From: Bubalus kerabau
Lineage: Eukaryota; Chordata; Mammalia; Artiodactyla; Bovidae
NCBI RefSeq assembly: GCF_029407905.1
Contig: NC_073627.1
Span: 156,121,697 to 156,185,696 of the forward strand
Direction of reading: 5' to 3'
Length of the DNA stretch: 64,000 nt
Shown in pieces: positions 20,413 to 32,412 of this stretch; the stretch's first letter is position 1; each line of letters opens with the position of its first letter. The notes under the pieces were generated by a model that was not told the DNA's origin, searched no databases, and saw only the letters and a program-made list of their open reading frames with translations. Position numbers and translations under genes: made by a program.

Positions 20413-22952
20413 TATCACAATAATCCAAGTCTATGTCCTGACCAGTAAAGCTGAAGAAGCTGAAGTTGAATGGTTCTATGAAGACCTACAAGACCTTCTA
20501 GAACTAACACCCAAAAAAGATGTCCTTTTCATTTTAGGGGACTGGAATGCAAAAGTAGGAAGTCAAGAAACACCTGGAGTAACAAGCAAATTTGGCCTTG
20601 GAGTACAGAATGAAGCAGGGCAAAGGCTAATAGAGTTTTGTCAAAAGAATGCACTGGTCATAACAAACACCCTCTTCCAACAACACAAGAGAAGACTCTA
20701 TACATGGACATCACCAGATGGTCAATATCAAAATTAAATTGATTATATTCTTTGCAGCCAAAGATGGAGAAGCTCTATACAGTCAGCAAACACAAGACCA
20801 GGAGCTGGCAGTAGCTCAGATCATGAACACTTTATTGCCAAATTCAGACTTAAATTGAAGAAAGTAGGGAAAACCACTAGACCATTCAGGTATGACCTAA
20901 ATCAAATCCCTTACGATTATACTGTGGAAGTGACAAATAGATTCAAGGGATTAGATCTGATAGACAGAGTGCCTGATGAACTATGGACAGAGGTTTGTGA
21001 CATTGTACAGGAGGCAGCAATCATGACCATCCCCAAGAAAAAGAAATGCAAAAAGGCAAAATGGTTGTCTGAGGAGGCCTTACAAATAGTTGAGAAAAGA
21101 AGAGACATTAAAGGCAAAGGAGATAAGGAAAGATATACCCATTTGAATGCAAAGCTCCAAAGAATAGCAAGGAGAGATAAGAAAGCCTTTCTCAGTGATC
21201 AGTGCAAAGAAATAGAGGAAAACAATAGAATGGGCAAGTTTAGAGATCTCTTCAAGAAAATTAGAGATACCAAGGGGACATTTCATGCAAAGATGGGCAC
21301 AATAAAGGACAGAAATGATATGGACCTAACAGAAGCAGAAGATATTAAGAAGGGGTGGCAAGAATACACAGAAGAACTATACAAAAAAGATCTTCACAAC
21401 TCAGATAATCACGATGGTGTGAGCACCAGCTAGAGCCAGACATTCTGGAATTTGAAGTCAAGTGGGCCTTAGAAAGCATTACCATGAACAAAGCTAGCGG
21501 AGGTGATGGAATTCCAGTTGAGCTATTTCAAATCCTAAAAGATGATGCTGTAAAAGTGCTGTGCTCAATATGCCAACAAATTTGGAAAACTCAGCAGTGG
21601 CCACAGGACTGGAAAAGGTCAGTTTTTATTCCAATCCCAAAGAAAGGTAATGTCAAAGAATGCTCAAACTACCGCACAATTGCATTCATCTTATAAGCTA
21701 GTAAAGTAATGCTCAAAATTCTCCAAGCCAGGCTTCAACAGTACATTAACAATGAACTTCCAGATGTTCAAGCTGGATTTAGAAAAGGCAGATGAACCAG
21801 AGATCAAGTTGCCAACATCTGTTGGATCATTAAAAAAGCAAGAGAGTTCCAGAAAAACATCTACTTCTGCTTTATTGACTATGTCAAAGCCTTTGACTGC
21901 GTGGACCACAACAAACTCTGGAAAATTCTGAAAGGGATGGGAATACCAGACCACCTGACCTGCCTCCTGAGAAACCTATATGCAGGTCAGGAAGCAACAG
22001 TTAGAACTGGACATGAAGCAACAGACCGGTTCCAAATCAGGAAAGGAGTAAGTCAAGGCTGTAAATTGTCACCCTGCTTATTTAACTTACATGCAGAGTA
22101 CATCATGAGAAACACTGGGCTGGATGAAGCATAAGCTGGAATCAAGATTGCTGGGAGAAATATCATTAATCTCAGATATGCAGATGACACCACCCTTATG
22201 GCAGAAAGTGAAGAGGAACTAAAAAGCCTCTTGATGAAAGTGAAAGAGGAGAGTGAAAAAGTTGGCCTATAACTCAGTATTCAGAAAACTAAGATCAAGG
22301 CATCTGGTCCCATCGCTTCATGCAAATAGGTGGGGAAACAGTGGAAACAGTGGCAGACTTTATTTTCTTGGGCTCCAAAATCACTGCAAAATGTGACTGC
22401 AGCCATGAAATTAAAAGATGCTTACTCCTTGGAAGGAAAGTTATGACCAACCTAGACAGCATATTAAAGAGCAGAGACGTTACTTTGCCAACAAAGGTCC
22501 ATCTAGTCAAAGCTATGGTTTTTCCAGTAGTCATGTATGGATGTGAGAGTTGGGCTATAAAGAAAGCAGAGTGTCGAAGAATTGATGCTTTTGAACTGTG
22601 GTGTTGGAGACTACTCTTGAGAGTCCCTTGGACTGCAAGGAGATCCAACCAGTCCATCCTAAAGGAAATCAGTCCTGAATATTCATTGGAAGGACTGATG
22701 CTGAAACTCCAATACTTTGGCTACCTGATGCAAAGAGCTGACTCATTTGAAAAGACCCTGATGCTGGGAAAGATTGAAGGCAGAAGGAGAAGGGGACGAC
22801 AGAGGATGAGCTGGTTGGATTGCATCACCGACTCAATGCACATGAGTTTGAGTAAACTCTGGGAGTTGGTGATGGACAGGGAAGCCTGGCATGCTGCAGC
22901 CGATGGGATCGCAAAGATTCGGACACGACTCAGTGACTGAACTGAACTGAAC
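20413..22952 (+). mobile_element. BovB, 2.5 kb, 5'-truncated inside EN
   Basis: Starts in the EN domain near ATCACAATAATCCAAGTC and runs through the linker and RT to the pentamer tail at 22935-22952. About 0.7 kb of the 5' end is missing. A 6-base TATTAT match flanks it (near 20410 and 22957), too short to be decisive. Multiple stops and frame changes; see the coding relic. Confidence 0.95.
20430..22940 (+). pseudogene. BovB EN-RT coding relic
   Basis: Segments in order: EN C-terminal half (DVLFILGDWNAKVG near 20515-20565) open to 20737; linker and pre-RT open at 20855-21433; RT fingers at 21484-21696; palm FIDYVKAFD near 21875; QGCKLSPCLFN near 22060; RYADD near 22175; C-terminal part open at 22320-22940. 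Breaks include TAA near 21694, TGA near 21793, TAA near 22132 where CAA is expected, and TAA near 22270. The C-terminal 200 codons, by contrast, are uninterrupted. Confidence 0.9.
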
Positions 22953-23109
22953 TGAATATTATAATGAGCATATAATGAGGCTCAAGGTTTACTAGAAGTA
23001 GAATCGTTCACCATTTTGGACATAACCAGTTTATGTTGTATCCTCAAACGCTACTTCGTTCTTTTAAAGGTTGTTTCCTGACCACTTCCCTCCTGTTTCA
23101 CTTCTGGGG

Positions 23110-23570
23110 GGTAAGCACTATTGTAAACCGATAAGGTGGGCACTTAACATGGACCTCTAATGAAATTCAGTAGTGTTTTAACTTGTCCTAATTAGGCTTA
23201 TTTCAGACTTTGTTTTGGTGGTGCAATAGGTAACTGAAGCTACAGAAGAAATTTAAAAATGAAATATCTTTAATTTTGATGTATTACATATATTTGTTAT
23301 TGCCAAATAAATACAATACCTTCAGTATGTTCGGTGAAAAGGAAAATCTTTTAGTTCTTTGATTTCCCAATGATTTTGACCCTGTAAATTGGGTGCATTT
23401 GAAACTTAAACTGAAAATGAAGGGAAGAATATTGGAGCAAAACAAAAAAAGTTATTTTCATAGTTCAGAAAAACAGCAGACTGCTTTTGAAAGTGGAAGT
23501 CAGCATTTGGTGGGACCTCATAGTGTGACCTCATAAAACAGTCAAACAAATACAGAGGGTAGGGCAGGCT
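23110..23570. other. unassigned sequence
   Basis: AT-rich; nothing recognised. Confidence 0.5.
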
Positions 23571-23571
23571 G

Positions 23572-23757
23572 ACTTCAGTGGTTCAGGGCACAGGTTCTCA
23601 GGGCGAGGCCCTGAGCAGTAGCAGCTGCTGCAGTACCTAGGACCCTGTTAGAAATGCAGATTCTCAGGCCGACCCAGACTTGCTGGCTCTGAAGCCCTGG
23701 AGCGGGCCCATTAACAAGTGTTCTAACAAGACCCAGTGGTGAAACTGAGAAGCACAA
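23572..23757 (+). mobile_element. MER5A-like DNA transposon (hAT, non-autonomous)
   Basis: CAGTGGTTCAGGGCACAGG at the start, GTTAGAAATGCAGATTCTCA in the middle and TAACAAG-type text followed by GAGAAGCAC near the end match the MER5A layout as I recall it. About 185 bp, near full length. Confidence 0.75.
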
Positions 23758-23895
23758 GGTCTCATGGAATTTTTTTTTCCTCTCAGCTGCTACTTATATT
23801 CTCTCTAGACTAGCCTGAGACCTTATGTTTTGGGGTGGGGGAGGGGTTTTCTTCCTCTACCTATTCTTTTTTTTATATATATAAAGTATCATTGT

Positions 23896-24119
23896 GGGGA
23901 CTTTTCTGGTGGTCCAGTGGTTAAGAATCCACCTTGCAATACAGTGGATATGGGTTCGATTCCTGGTCGGGGAACTAAAATCCCACTTGCCTCAGAGCAA
24001 CTAAGTCCCTGCCGCACAAGTAGAGTCTGAGCACGTCTGTGAGAGATCCTGCATGATGCAACAAAATCCCGAGTGCTGCAACGAAGATCTGAGACAGCCA
24101 AGTAAGTAAATATTAAAAG
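23896..24119 (+). mobile_element. CHR-type SINE
   Basis: GGGGACTTTTCTGGTGGTCC head, the middle GCAACTAAGTCCCTGCCGCA, and an A-rich end after GACAGCCAAGTAAGTAAATA. Confidence 0.9.
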
Positions 24120-25255
24120 ATTTCACTGTGAAGTAAATCTTAATGCAAAAGACAATTTTTACTGCAAGTGTAAAATTAAAAGAACAATAAAATCAACACT
24201 CATGCTCCTAACATCAGTTGAGTAACTAGAATATTACTAGTACTCCGAGTTTCCTAAGGCATCTTGAAGCAACCGCTTTTTGAGATGGAGGGCATTGGGC
24301 AATAAGGCACTTCAAAAAAAAAGGCTCTTCTTTTTGTACTGCTTCAGACTCTGTAATATAAGTTAGACTTGAACCATTTCAAGGATGAAGCATTAATTTA
24401 ATGCATAACTTCTATTTTGTGTTCTCATTTATAGTGTCCTCATGCTCAATGATGTTCTATATGAGTCAGTTCCTTAAAAAATTATTTTTGTAAACTTCAG
24501 AGTCTACACTATTGGTTAGTTTCAAGATAAAAAACTTTTAATTATCCAATGGCTTCCAATTTTTGTTGTAATTCATAATGTCTTCATTAAAATTCTATTA
24601 TTCAGTCCTTCCTTTTCTTTTATAAAAATGTCTGGAGCTTAGGCAAAGACTGATTAAACTAGTTATACAGGCATTAAAAGTTAATACCTTTTTGCTTTAT
24701 TTTACACACATATCAGTGGTTACCATGGTTACCGAGCAGGGTCCAGGTAGTGCCAATTTGCAGATGCGTTAATATGTTTTCCTTGGCTCCGTTTCTCACT
24801 TACTGCAACTTTATAGTAAGTAGGTTTCAGAGGAGGCTTTTTTCCCCCTCTCTATCCTAGATTAGTTTGGGTAGTTTATTATCTCTTATTTCACACCCTT
24901 TCAACCAGCTCACCACACACAAAAGCACTGTTACAGCTGCCGTGGGGCAGACCAAGGGGACCAACAAAGACAACTTACAAGTGACAACCCTGCTTTCCTC
25001 TTATCATATATTCATTTTTCATCAGTAACCAACTCATATCAGTGATGAGTTAGGATCACATTCTCTAGATTCTTATGATCTTGGGGAGAGGGGTCTTGAT
25101 TACAAATAATAACCAAATTATTTTGGTTGCAAGCAACAGAAACCAGTCAGAGAAATGGGTCTTTCATGGAACCCATGGGTCAAGATGCCGTTGGAATGAA
25201 GGATTTGAATGCTTCAGAACTTTGCCTTCTCTTTGTCGTTTCCTGTGATTCTTTG
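24120..25255. other. unassigned AT-rich sequence
   Basis: About 1.1 kb with no recognised repeat. Contains GGTTACCATGGTTACC near 24720, an imperfect X-box-like word. Confidence 0.5.
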
Positions 25256-25261
25256 TTGTTG

Positions 25262-27088
25262 TGGCTAAATGTACATGCCATGAAATATACCATTTTAACC
25301 ATTTTGATTGTACTGTTTTGTGGCATTAAGTACATTCACATTGCTGTGCAACCCCAACTACCATTCACCTCCAGAACTTTTTCATCATTCCAAAGAGAAA
25401 CTCTATACCCACCAAGTTCCCTATTTGCCTCTTGACCAGCTGCTGGTAATCACTATTCTTTTTTCAGTCTCTATGAATTTGACTGCTCTAAGTACCCTAT
25501 ATAAGTGGAATCATACAATATTTACCATTTTGTGATTGACTTATTTCACTTGGCATAATGCCCTCAAATTTCCTTCATGTTATAGCATGTGTCAAAATTT
25601 TCTTCCTCTTCCAGGCCGAATAAAATTCTATTGGATGAATCTGTTACCAAAAGGTGAGATTTTTGGGGTTTGGCTGCTTGCCACCCAAAAGCCAATAAAC
25701 AGGCCAGGTTGGTGGAAGGCAAAGTTTGCTTTATTTCAGATGTCAGCATCAGCCACAGGGGAGGGGGAGGGCAGACATCTGTCCAAAGGCTGACTCCCTG
25801 CATTGGCAACCAGTGGGGTGAGAGCTTTTATAAACAGGAGGGGGCTCCATGCAGAAATAGCACAGTTATCGCTAACAGTCATCTTAAAATAGGCCATCGA
25901 TGGTCTGACCAGCATTATCTTGGTTGTTTTAGGTACAGGTAATCTTCAGTTTCAGGATCCATTTTTTCCATTTCTTTGAGGCCAATTCTCAGAACTGTGG
26001 CAGCTTCTGTCGTGGGTACTGTCTGGTCATCATGTACTTAACTTCTCCACCTGGTGTTTTAGTATCTATAAGATAGCTCACAGGATATGGCTCAGAATAT
26101 TATCTCTGGCCCTTGAGAAAGAACTCAATGTCCTTGACTGTGCTTAAAGACTATGCTATTATTATGTAGTCTTCTTTGACTGTTTTCCTTTGTTTTCACA
26201 TGTTCTCATGTTTCTGATTAAACTTATTCTTTGACTAAAGTTTTCCACAGACAAAAGGCCAGCTGAGGACATGAGGGTTCAAGGACCATAGTGTACTTCT
26301 CCACTTCAGATATACGATATTTTGTTCATCAAGTTCTTCCATTGATGAACACATGGGTTGCTTCTACCTTTGGGCTATTGTGAATAATGTTGCAATGAAC
26401 ATGGGTATACAGATATCTGTCTGAGTCTCTGCTTTCAATTCTTTTGGGTATACACCCAGAAGTGGAATTTCTGGATTATATTTAGTTTTATGGAGAATTA
26501 CCCTACAGTTTTCCATAGAAGCTGCATCAGTCTACATTCCCACTATCGGTGCACAAGGATTATAATTTTTCCACATTCTTGCCAACACTTTGCTATTTTC
26601 GATCCATCAAGTAGCCATCCTAATGGTAGTGAAGTGGTGTCTTACTGTGGCTTTGATTTGCATTCCCATAGTGGTTACTGATATTGAGCATTTTTTCACA
26701 CGCTTATTGTATCTCTTCTTTGAAGATGTCTATTCAAGTCCTTTGCCCATTTTTCAATTGAATTGTTAGTTTTATTGTTGTGGGGTTTCTCTCTCTATTC
26801 TGGATATTAATCCCTTATCAGATATATCATTTGCAAACATTTTCTCTCATTCCATTATTGCCTTTCCACTCTGTTATTGTGTCCTTTGATGCACAAAATT
26901 TTTTAATTTTGATGAAGTCCAATTTATATAATTTTCTTTTACTGCCTGTGCTTTTGGTGTCATATACAAGAAATACTGTCATATCCAATGTCATGAAGCT
27001 TTTCGTCTATTTTTTCTTCTAAGACTTTTACAGTTTTAACACTTACATTTAAATGTTTGAGACATTTTGAGTTAATTTTTGTATATGA
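25262..27088 (-). mobile_element. old L1 (L1M-type), 3' portion, split by an LTR
   Basis: Left piece 25262-25641 holds the L1 3' UTR type text (CATTCACATTGCTGTGCAAC, CTTGGCATAATGCCCTC). After the LTR, 26309-27088 continues through TTGGGTATACACCCAGAAG to the ORF2 end near TTAATTTTTGTATATGATG. It is antisense to the plus strand and heavily decayed. Confidence 0.85.
25642..26308 (-). mobile_element. solo LTR of the recurring family (copy C)
   Basis: Begins TGTTACCAAAAG and ends in TCA (TG...CA ends), 667 bp, inserted in the old L1, which continues on both sides. It shares its layout with the LTR at 56479-57367: CAAAAGCCAATAAA, GCTTTTATA, CTCACAGGATATGGCTCAGA, and ATTCTTTGACTAAAG. Orientation is minus. 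No retroviral interior, so a solo LTR. Confidence 0.75.
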
Positions 27089-27090
27089 TG

Positions 27091-27592
27091 TTGCTGCCCA
27101 GGGCAGATCACCCTAAAATATGTCTCAATGCATATTGACTATTTTGAGTTAAAGTTATTAAAGAAATGGCAGGCGTAAGAGGGACACTGACTCTCCTCGA
27201 TGTCCAGGAAAGGTGCATATTTATGTCTAAAGGTAAAAGGACACCCTTATTATCAGAGATAGAGAATTGGCTAAGAAGCCTGTATAAATAAGCCTGTATA
27301 AGAAGCCTGTATAAACAAACTTTGCTATTTCTTCAATTTACTAGCCCAAGCTGAATCTGTTTAGATTCTTCACTAATTAAGCACCCAGTGCCTAAGTTTC
27401 TTTGTCCTATTAATGCCTCACAAATTTATGTTTCTTTATCTAGAAAGTATAAAGTTGCTTGCTTTGGCAGTTTATTAGGTCCTATTTCTATAAAACCTCT
27501 ATGTGCATGAGTTAAATTTGTTTATTTTCCTCTGGCTAATTTGTCTTGTGTCCAGCCACAAGACAAAGTAGAAGTCCATGTTGGACCATGTT
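27091..27592 (+). mobile_element. possible ERV1-type LTR remnant
   Basis: Follows the old L1 abruptly. The end (GAGTTAAATTTGTTTATTTTC, CTCTGGCTAATTTGTCTTGTG) resembles an R-U5 region of a gammaretrovirus-like LTR. Contains a short tandem repeat (AAGCCTGTATAA, three times) near 27278-27315. Boundaries and family uncertain. Confidence 0.4.
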
Positions 27593-27596
27593 GGTA

Positions 27597-27889
27597 TTCA
27601 GTTCAGTTCAGTTCAGTCGCTCAGTCGTGTCCGACTCTTTGCGACCCCATGAATCGCAGCACGCCAGGCTTCCCTGTCCATCACCAACTCCAGGAGTTCA
27701 CTCAGACTCACGTCCATCGAGTCGGTGATGTCATCCAGCCATCTCATCCTCTGTTGTCCCCTTCTCCTCCTGCCCCCAATCCTTCCCAGCTTCAAAGTCT
27801 TTTCCAATGAGTCAACTCTTCGCATCAGGTGGCCAAAGTATTGGAGTTTCAGCTTCAACATCAGTCCTTCCAATGGACACCCAGGACTG
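27597..27889 (-). mobile_element. BovB 3' fragment
   Basis: Plus-strand text begins with the tail complement TTCAGTTCAGTTCAGTCGCT and runs 290 bp to TCCAATGGACACCCAGGACTG. It keeps the CGA codon (27820-27822 on the complement), and the frame is open over its whole length, so it is one of the younger copies. Confidence 0.95.
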
Positions 27890-28049
27890 CCCCATGCATC
27901 ATGCACACATATGTCTGAGGCATCCTTGGAGGATCTCTGGGATGGCCCAGTAGGCAATCCCTGGGAACACTGCTCTCTCTGGAGAAGTAGTGCTCTTATG
28001 AACATGGTGTGTTTTGGAGGGATGGGTACCTGTCAGATGGTGGAGAATC

Positions 28050-28200
28050 ATGTATTCAACATGAGGGCTTTGCAATAAGACCTGGGTGGGAACTTTGGTT
28101 ATACCACTATATGTAATCTTAGGTGAGTTATTTAATTTTTCCAAATCTTAGTTTCCTCTTCTGTGAAATGTACATTAGAATTAATCCCTTAAAGTTCCAG
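28050..28200 (+). mobile_element. MIR SINE
   Basis: Text such as GGTGAGTTATTTAATTTTTCC and CTTAGTTTCCTCTTCTGTGAAA matches the MIR core. Confidence 0.7.
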
Positions 28201-28615
28201 GGAGTGTTTCATTTTTATCTTTAAAAATACCAAGCTATTATTTTGTTTCCAAAGAAGCAATTGGGCAGGACTTGGCCATCTTTGCTCCAGGCAATGTCAG
28301 CTGGGGCTGAGGGACTGGGTGCATTCACTTGGTTAGCACTGGGGGAGTGAGGGATGTGTGGCTGGCTGTTGGCTTGTAGCTCAGCTGGAGCTTGTCTGGT
28401 GCTTGGGTTCCTCTCCATGTGGGCCTCCACATGGCTGATTTGGCTTCCCTATTTCATCTGGCTGAATTTCAATATCACAGTTTTTCTCTCTCCCTGTCTC
28501 CCCCCATATCCAGGCCATCTTTTCTCTGTTACTCTCCTATACCCCCAACCCTGACCTCACAATCGGTACAGTTGTTTCAGAGTAGCTAGTCCCTTGGCTT
28601 TTATGAATACTCTTC
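28201..28615. other. unassigned sequence
   Basis: Nothing firmly recognised; the middle may be an old DNA transposon, but I cannot name it. Confidence 0.4.
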
Positions 28616-28616
28616 C

Positions 28617-28832
28617 TGGGGCTTCCCTAGTGGCTCAGATAATAAAGTGTCTGTCTGCAATGCAGGAGACCTGGGTTCGATCCGTGGGTTGGGAAGATCC
28701 CCTGGAGAAGAAAATGGCAGCCCGCTCCAGTATTCTTGCCTGGAAAATCCCATGTTCCGTGGAGCCTGGTAGGCTACCGTCCATGGGGTTGCAAAGAGTT
28801 GGACACGACTGAGCGGCTTCACTTTCACTTTC
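28617..28832 (+). mobile_element. Bov-tA SINE
   Basis: Head GGGGCTTCCCTAGTGGCTCA, box B-like GGGTTCGATCC, BovB-like tail ACGACTGAGCGGC. Confidence 0.95.
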
Positions 28833-29018
28833 CCCCTTCTGAGGCCTAATCTGGCTTATTTTATTCTTAAATTTCTGCTCTAGTTGACATCATTCTTGAC
28901 TCAGTCAGTCCATAGTCTTGGTGGGTTTTGTTAGCTGGGGCCCACTGTCAGCTTTCACATGTTGGAAATTAGTTTGATCCCATCATTCGTGATTCTATGA
29001 AACTGAAATCTAGTATAA

Positions 29019-29236
29019 TCTCTGCCCTGGTGGCTCAGGCGGTAAAGCGTCTGCCTACAGTGCAGGAGACCCGGGTTCGATCCCTGGGTTGGGAAGATCC
29101 CCTGGAGAAGGAAATGGCAATCCACTCCAGTACTCTTGCCTGGAAAATTCCATGGACTGAGGAGTCTGGTAGGCTACAGTCCATGGGGTCGCAAAGAGTC
29201 AGACACGACTGAGAAACTTCACTTTCTTTCACTTTT
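29019..29236 (+). mobile_element. Bov-tA SINE
   Basis: CCCTGGTGGCTCAGGCGGTAAA start, GGGTTCGATCCCTGG box B, well preserved; close to consensus. Confidence 0.95.
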
Positions 29237-29297
29237 CTCCACCTATTAATACTGTTTCTCCTGGGTCTTTGTTTCAATCTCTCATCCCTTATATAGT

Positions 29298-29464
29298 TGT
29301 TGTTGTTTAGCCCGCCAGGTTCCTCTGTCCATGGGATTCTCCAGGCAAGAATACTGGAGTGGGTAGCCATTCCCTTCTCCAGGGGATCTTCCCCACTCAG
29401 GGATTGGACCCGTGTCTCCTGTATTGGCAGGCAAATTGTTTACCACTGTGCCACCTGGGAAGTC
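29298..29464 (-). mobile_element. Bov-tA SINE, truncated at its 3' side
   Basis: Lacks the BovB tail complement; begins at GCCCGCCAGGTTCC and ends with the head complement CCACCTGGGAAGTCC. Confidence 0.9.
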
Positions 29465-29649
29465 CATTATCCTGGTGTAGAAGTTTGCAAAAACAACAAA
29501 ACAGAGTCTGGGGCACAAAGTAGTTTGCAGGGTACCTGACTTCTCAGCTTATTCACAATGGTTGCTCCCAGGGCCATCCACTGGAACCTTCCACCCACCT
29601 TCAGAAGAACAGGGGAGGGGCTTAATCCCCTGTACCCAGTCCCTGCTCC

Positions 29650-29810
29650 AGCCCTGCTTGGCTGAGTGACCCTCAGCAAGTTATTTAACCACCTCTGAGC
29701 TTCAGTTTCTGAATCTATATGAAGGGGGAATGATAACCATACTCATCCCTAAAGGTTTCTGTGAGTTAAATCATTCCAGGTGCTGAGACAGTTCCCGGGT
29801 AGAGACAACT
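29650..29810 (+). mobile_element. MIR SINE
   Basis: GAGTGACCCTCAGCAAGTTA, CTGAGCTTCAGTTTCTGAATC and GTGAGTTAAATCATTCC follow the MIR consensus order. Confidence 0.8.
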
Positions 29811-30049
29811 CAGGACTGCCACTGTCTGTTGCTATCACTCAGGTTGGTGTGTGTTGAATTTCGTCATCTGGGTCTTGAGGCCCCGTTCTCCTCCATCTGC
29901 CACTCAACAGGCTTTCAGTCATTGGCCTCCATTACTTGGTTCAGGGGATGAGAACTCTTTTTAGTGGCTGTTGGTGGAAATAAACAGTGATAAAGGTCAA
30001 TTGGCTTCTGTGGTTATGATGGTTAAAGCCCCATAGCAGATTCTGGCCC

Positions 30050-30500
30050 TGGGCAGTGTGTTTGTTTCCTGTGGCTGCTGTTAACAAGTATCCACAAGCT
30101 TAGAGGCTTAACAGACACAAACTTTATCTCACAGTCACACAGGTCAGTCCTGACACAAGTCCCTCAGCTAAAATCAGGTGTTGGTAGGGCTGATTTCCTT
30201 GATGGGAGCTCTCCAGGAGAATCCGATTCCTTGCCTCTTCTGGTTTCTGCCCAGTTTCTTTGGCTTTGACCTCCTTCCTCCATCTTCAAAGTCAGCAAAG
30301 CAAACTTCCCACATCACATCTCCCTACCCATCTTCCATCCTCACATCCCTCTCTCTCAGCTGGAAATATTCTCCCCTTTTAACAACTCTTGGGGCTAGAT
30401 GGAGCCCACCTGAATCAAACAGGCTATTCTCTTCATGTCAAGGTCCATGCCCTTAATCATACTTGCCATGTAGGGTAGCAGTCACAGGTTCTGGGGATCA
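30050..30500 (-). mobile_element. ancient LTR-like repeat
   Basis: TTTCCTGTGGCTGCTGTTAAC, AGGCTTAACAGACACAAACT, CCTTCCTCCATCTTCAAAG and CCATGTAGGGTAGCAGTCAC form a familiar mammalian repeat, probably an old LTR read in reverse; family not certain. Confidence 0.6.
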
Positions 30501-31429
30501 AGTTTTGGCAATCTTCAGAGGGTGGGAAAGCCCATGGTTTGTCCTGGGACATTCTGGACTCTAGTCTTGCCCCGGTAGAAGATGGGACGTCAGGCCAAAG
30601 CACTGAATTCACTTTTCTCCCGTGCCTTATTTGTAAGATGATAAAAGTGGCTAGTGACATTAAGAGAATTAAAAAGATTGAGTCTGCAAGGGCATCTGGC
30701 CAAGGCTGGCCCAGGTCACACAGTCTACAATCGTTTCTGTGAGCTGCTCAGAATAACACGTGCAAGAATGCTCAGAGAACGATAAACACCATGCTAGTCT
30801 AAGTTACTCTGGTGAACTTGGACCAGTCCAGCTTGTAGAGAAAAATCCTGATTGAGGATGTTTAAAAAGGATATTTGTTTCAGAAGCAATTTGAGTTTGC
30901 TAGAATGCAGTGAGTTCACAAAGATCAAGTGAATAATCTCACTTTAGAAATCTCGTTAAAACTGTGTTTAAAGTAATGAATGTCAGTTCGGCATCCAGTC
31001 TGTTACCTCCATGGGCGGCCAGTGCTCCTGGAGGTAGGATCCACATCGAGGTTTGGCTCTGTGCCACCTTCCTAATTGGACACCTTGATGAATTGTAATT
31101 GAAACCGTCTTCACTCCCTGCTGGCTGAGCCCCAGAGGCTTCTCTACAGGGGACGCAGACAGTTTGACGGCAGAGCAATGCCTGGGATGTCAGGCCACAG
31201 ATTCACACGTGGCCAGGCCACATCTCCTCATGTCTTCACTCAGCAGTTGGCTCTCCCATATGTGGCTGATTCGGTGTAGGAGGAGGGCTAGAAAGACAGG
31301 GGTACTGACACCAACTTCTGTGGCTACCTCGGGGTCCCTTCCATTGTCCTCCTTCTTCTCTCTGATGGCAACTTGGTGCCACTGAACCCTTCCAGAAATT
31401 ACATATTTTTCCCTTTGAGATTTAAAAAT
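30501..31429. other. unassigned sequence
   Basis: No gene or repeat recognised. Confidence 0.5.
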
Positions 31430-31495
31430 GAACATACACATGCATACACACTCACACACACACTTACATACATAATGTGCACTCACACACACCAA
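31430..31495 (+). repeat. CA-rich microsatellite, interrupted
   Basis: Runs of CACACA separated by short breaks. Confidence 0.85.
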
Positions 31496-31499
31496 CACT

Positions 31500-32244
31500 A
31501 GACCTCAGGCCCAGAGATTCTGACATCACTGTTCTGGAGTAGAGCCTCTGGGTTAATTGTTTCTTAGACTAAATACATGCACAAAAACAAAGAAATGCTT
31601 CGAAACCATGAACACAGATTTGTGGCAAACACGCGGACAAACCTGGATGATAAGCAACATCATTTACAAATGATTTTCAGAATCAGATCACCAGGGTGGT
31701 ATCTACTGGCCACAGAATCATAAATGTTAGGTGGCAACCCAACAACTTAGAAAAATTGTTTTCAGTGGTAGTGGACATCCAGGAGCCTACTTGATTGTGT
31801 GTGTATAGCATTTTTGTGTGTGTGTGAATTGAATTTGTAATGATCATATTTACTACAGTTTGGAACATGGCTGTCCCACTTCCTTACTTTGGCTGTTGGG
31901 TGAGGTCCCCATTCTCTGTGTGTGGGGACAAGACAGTTGCACCAGGGAATCCTGCCATCTATCCTCTGGTGGGTTCCTCAGTAGAGAGCTCTGAGGGGTG
32001 GGAGACAGCTCAGTTGGATAAGGCTGCCTCATCCCTCTGCTGGTGGCCATGCTCTGTAAACGTGACCCTCTCCACAGGACTCTTTACTGGAACCTCAGAG
32101 CCAGGATAGTCAGGCTGTACCCACACTAACCCTTGAGAATATTTTTCATATTTTTATAGAATCTCTTTACTAAGCCCTCTTCCAATTACCCTGTTGGATA
32201 ACTTTTCATTTGCTTCCTGCTGGGATTTAATGGTTACTATTGCA
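31500..32244. other. mostly unassigned; short GT microsatellite
   Basis: A (GT)n run of about 35 bp with one break lies at 31796-31830. Positions 31500-31560 faintly resemble a MER5 fragment. Otherwise nothing recognised. Confidence 0.45.
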
Positions 32245-32252
32245 ATGATCAC

Positions 32253-32290
32253 AATAGCTGGACACGACTTAGCCACTAAACCACCACCAT
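32253..32290 (+). mobile_element. SINE 3' tail fragment
   Basis: CTGGACACGACTTAGCCACTAAACCACCACCA matches only the last ~35 bp of a Bov-tA SINE. Confidence 0.7.
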
Positions 32291-32412
32291 GATTTAAATG
32301 AAGGATGTGGTTGGCTTTGTCTCTGAAACCCACTTCAGGATGTGTGTCCCTGGGAATCCCCCTGAAGGCAGGCAATTATACACCATAGTACTCCTGGTGA
32401 TGGGGTGTGGCA

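Larger units (their letters stand above)
20070..23105 (-). mobile_element. old LTR split by a BovB insertion
   Basis: Left piece 20070-20412 (GTGTGGGCCATCTCAGAAGG, TTTTTGGCCTTTTATGGTCA) and right piece 22953-23105 (GAGCATATAATGAGGCTCAAGG, CCTGTTTCACTTC) read as one LTR with BovB between them. GATTTATTTAG on the plus strand suggests minus orientation. I recall the text as a mammalian LTR, but the family is uncertain. Confidence 0.6.

Noticed and set aside
27600..27625. Short direct repeats TTCAG or TGAAC resembling an array
   Set aside because: They are the pentamer tail of BovB, not a CRISPR or spacer array.
28617..28700. tRNA gene-like heads of the Bov-tA SINEs (box B GGTTCGATCC)
   Set aside because: The A and B boxes derive from a tRNA, but the molecules are SINE heads without a closing acceptor stem.
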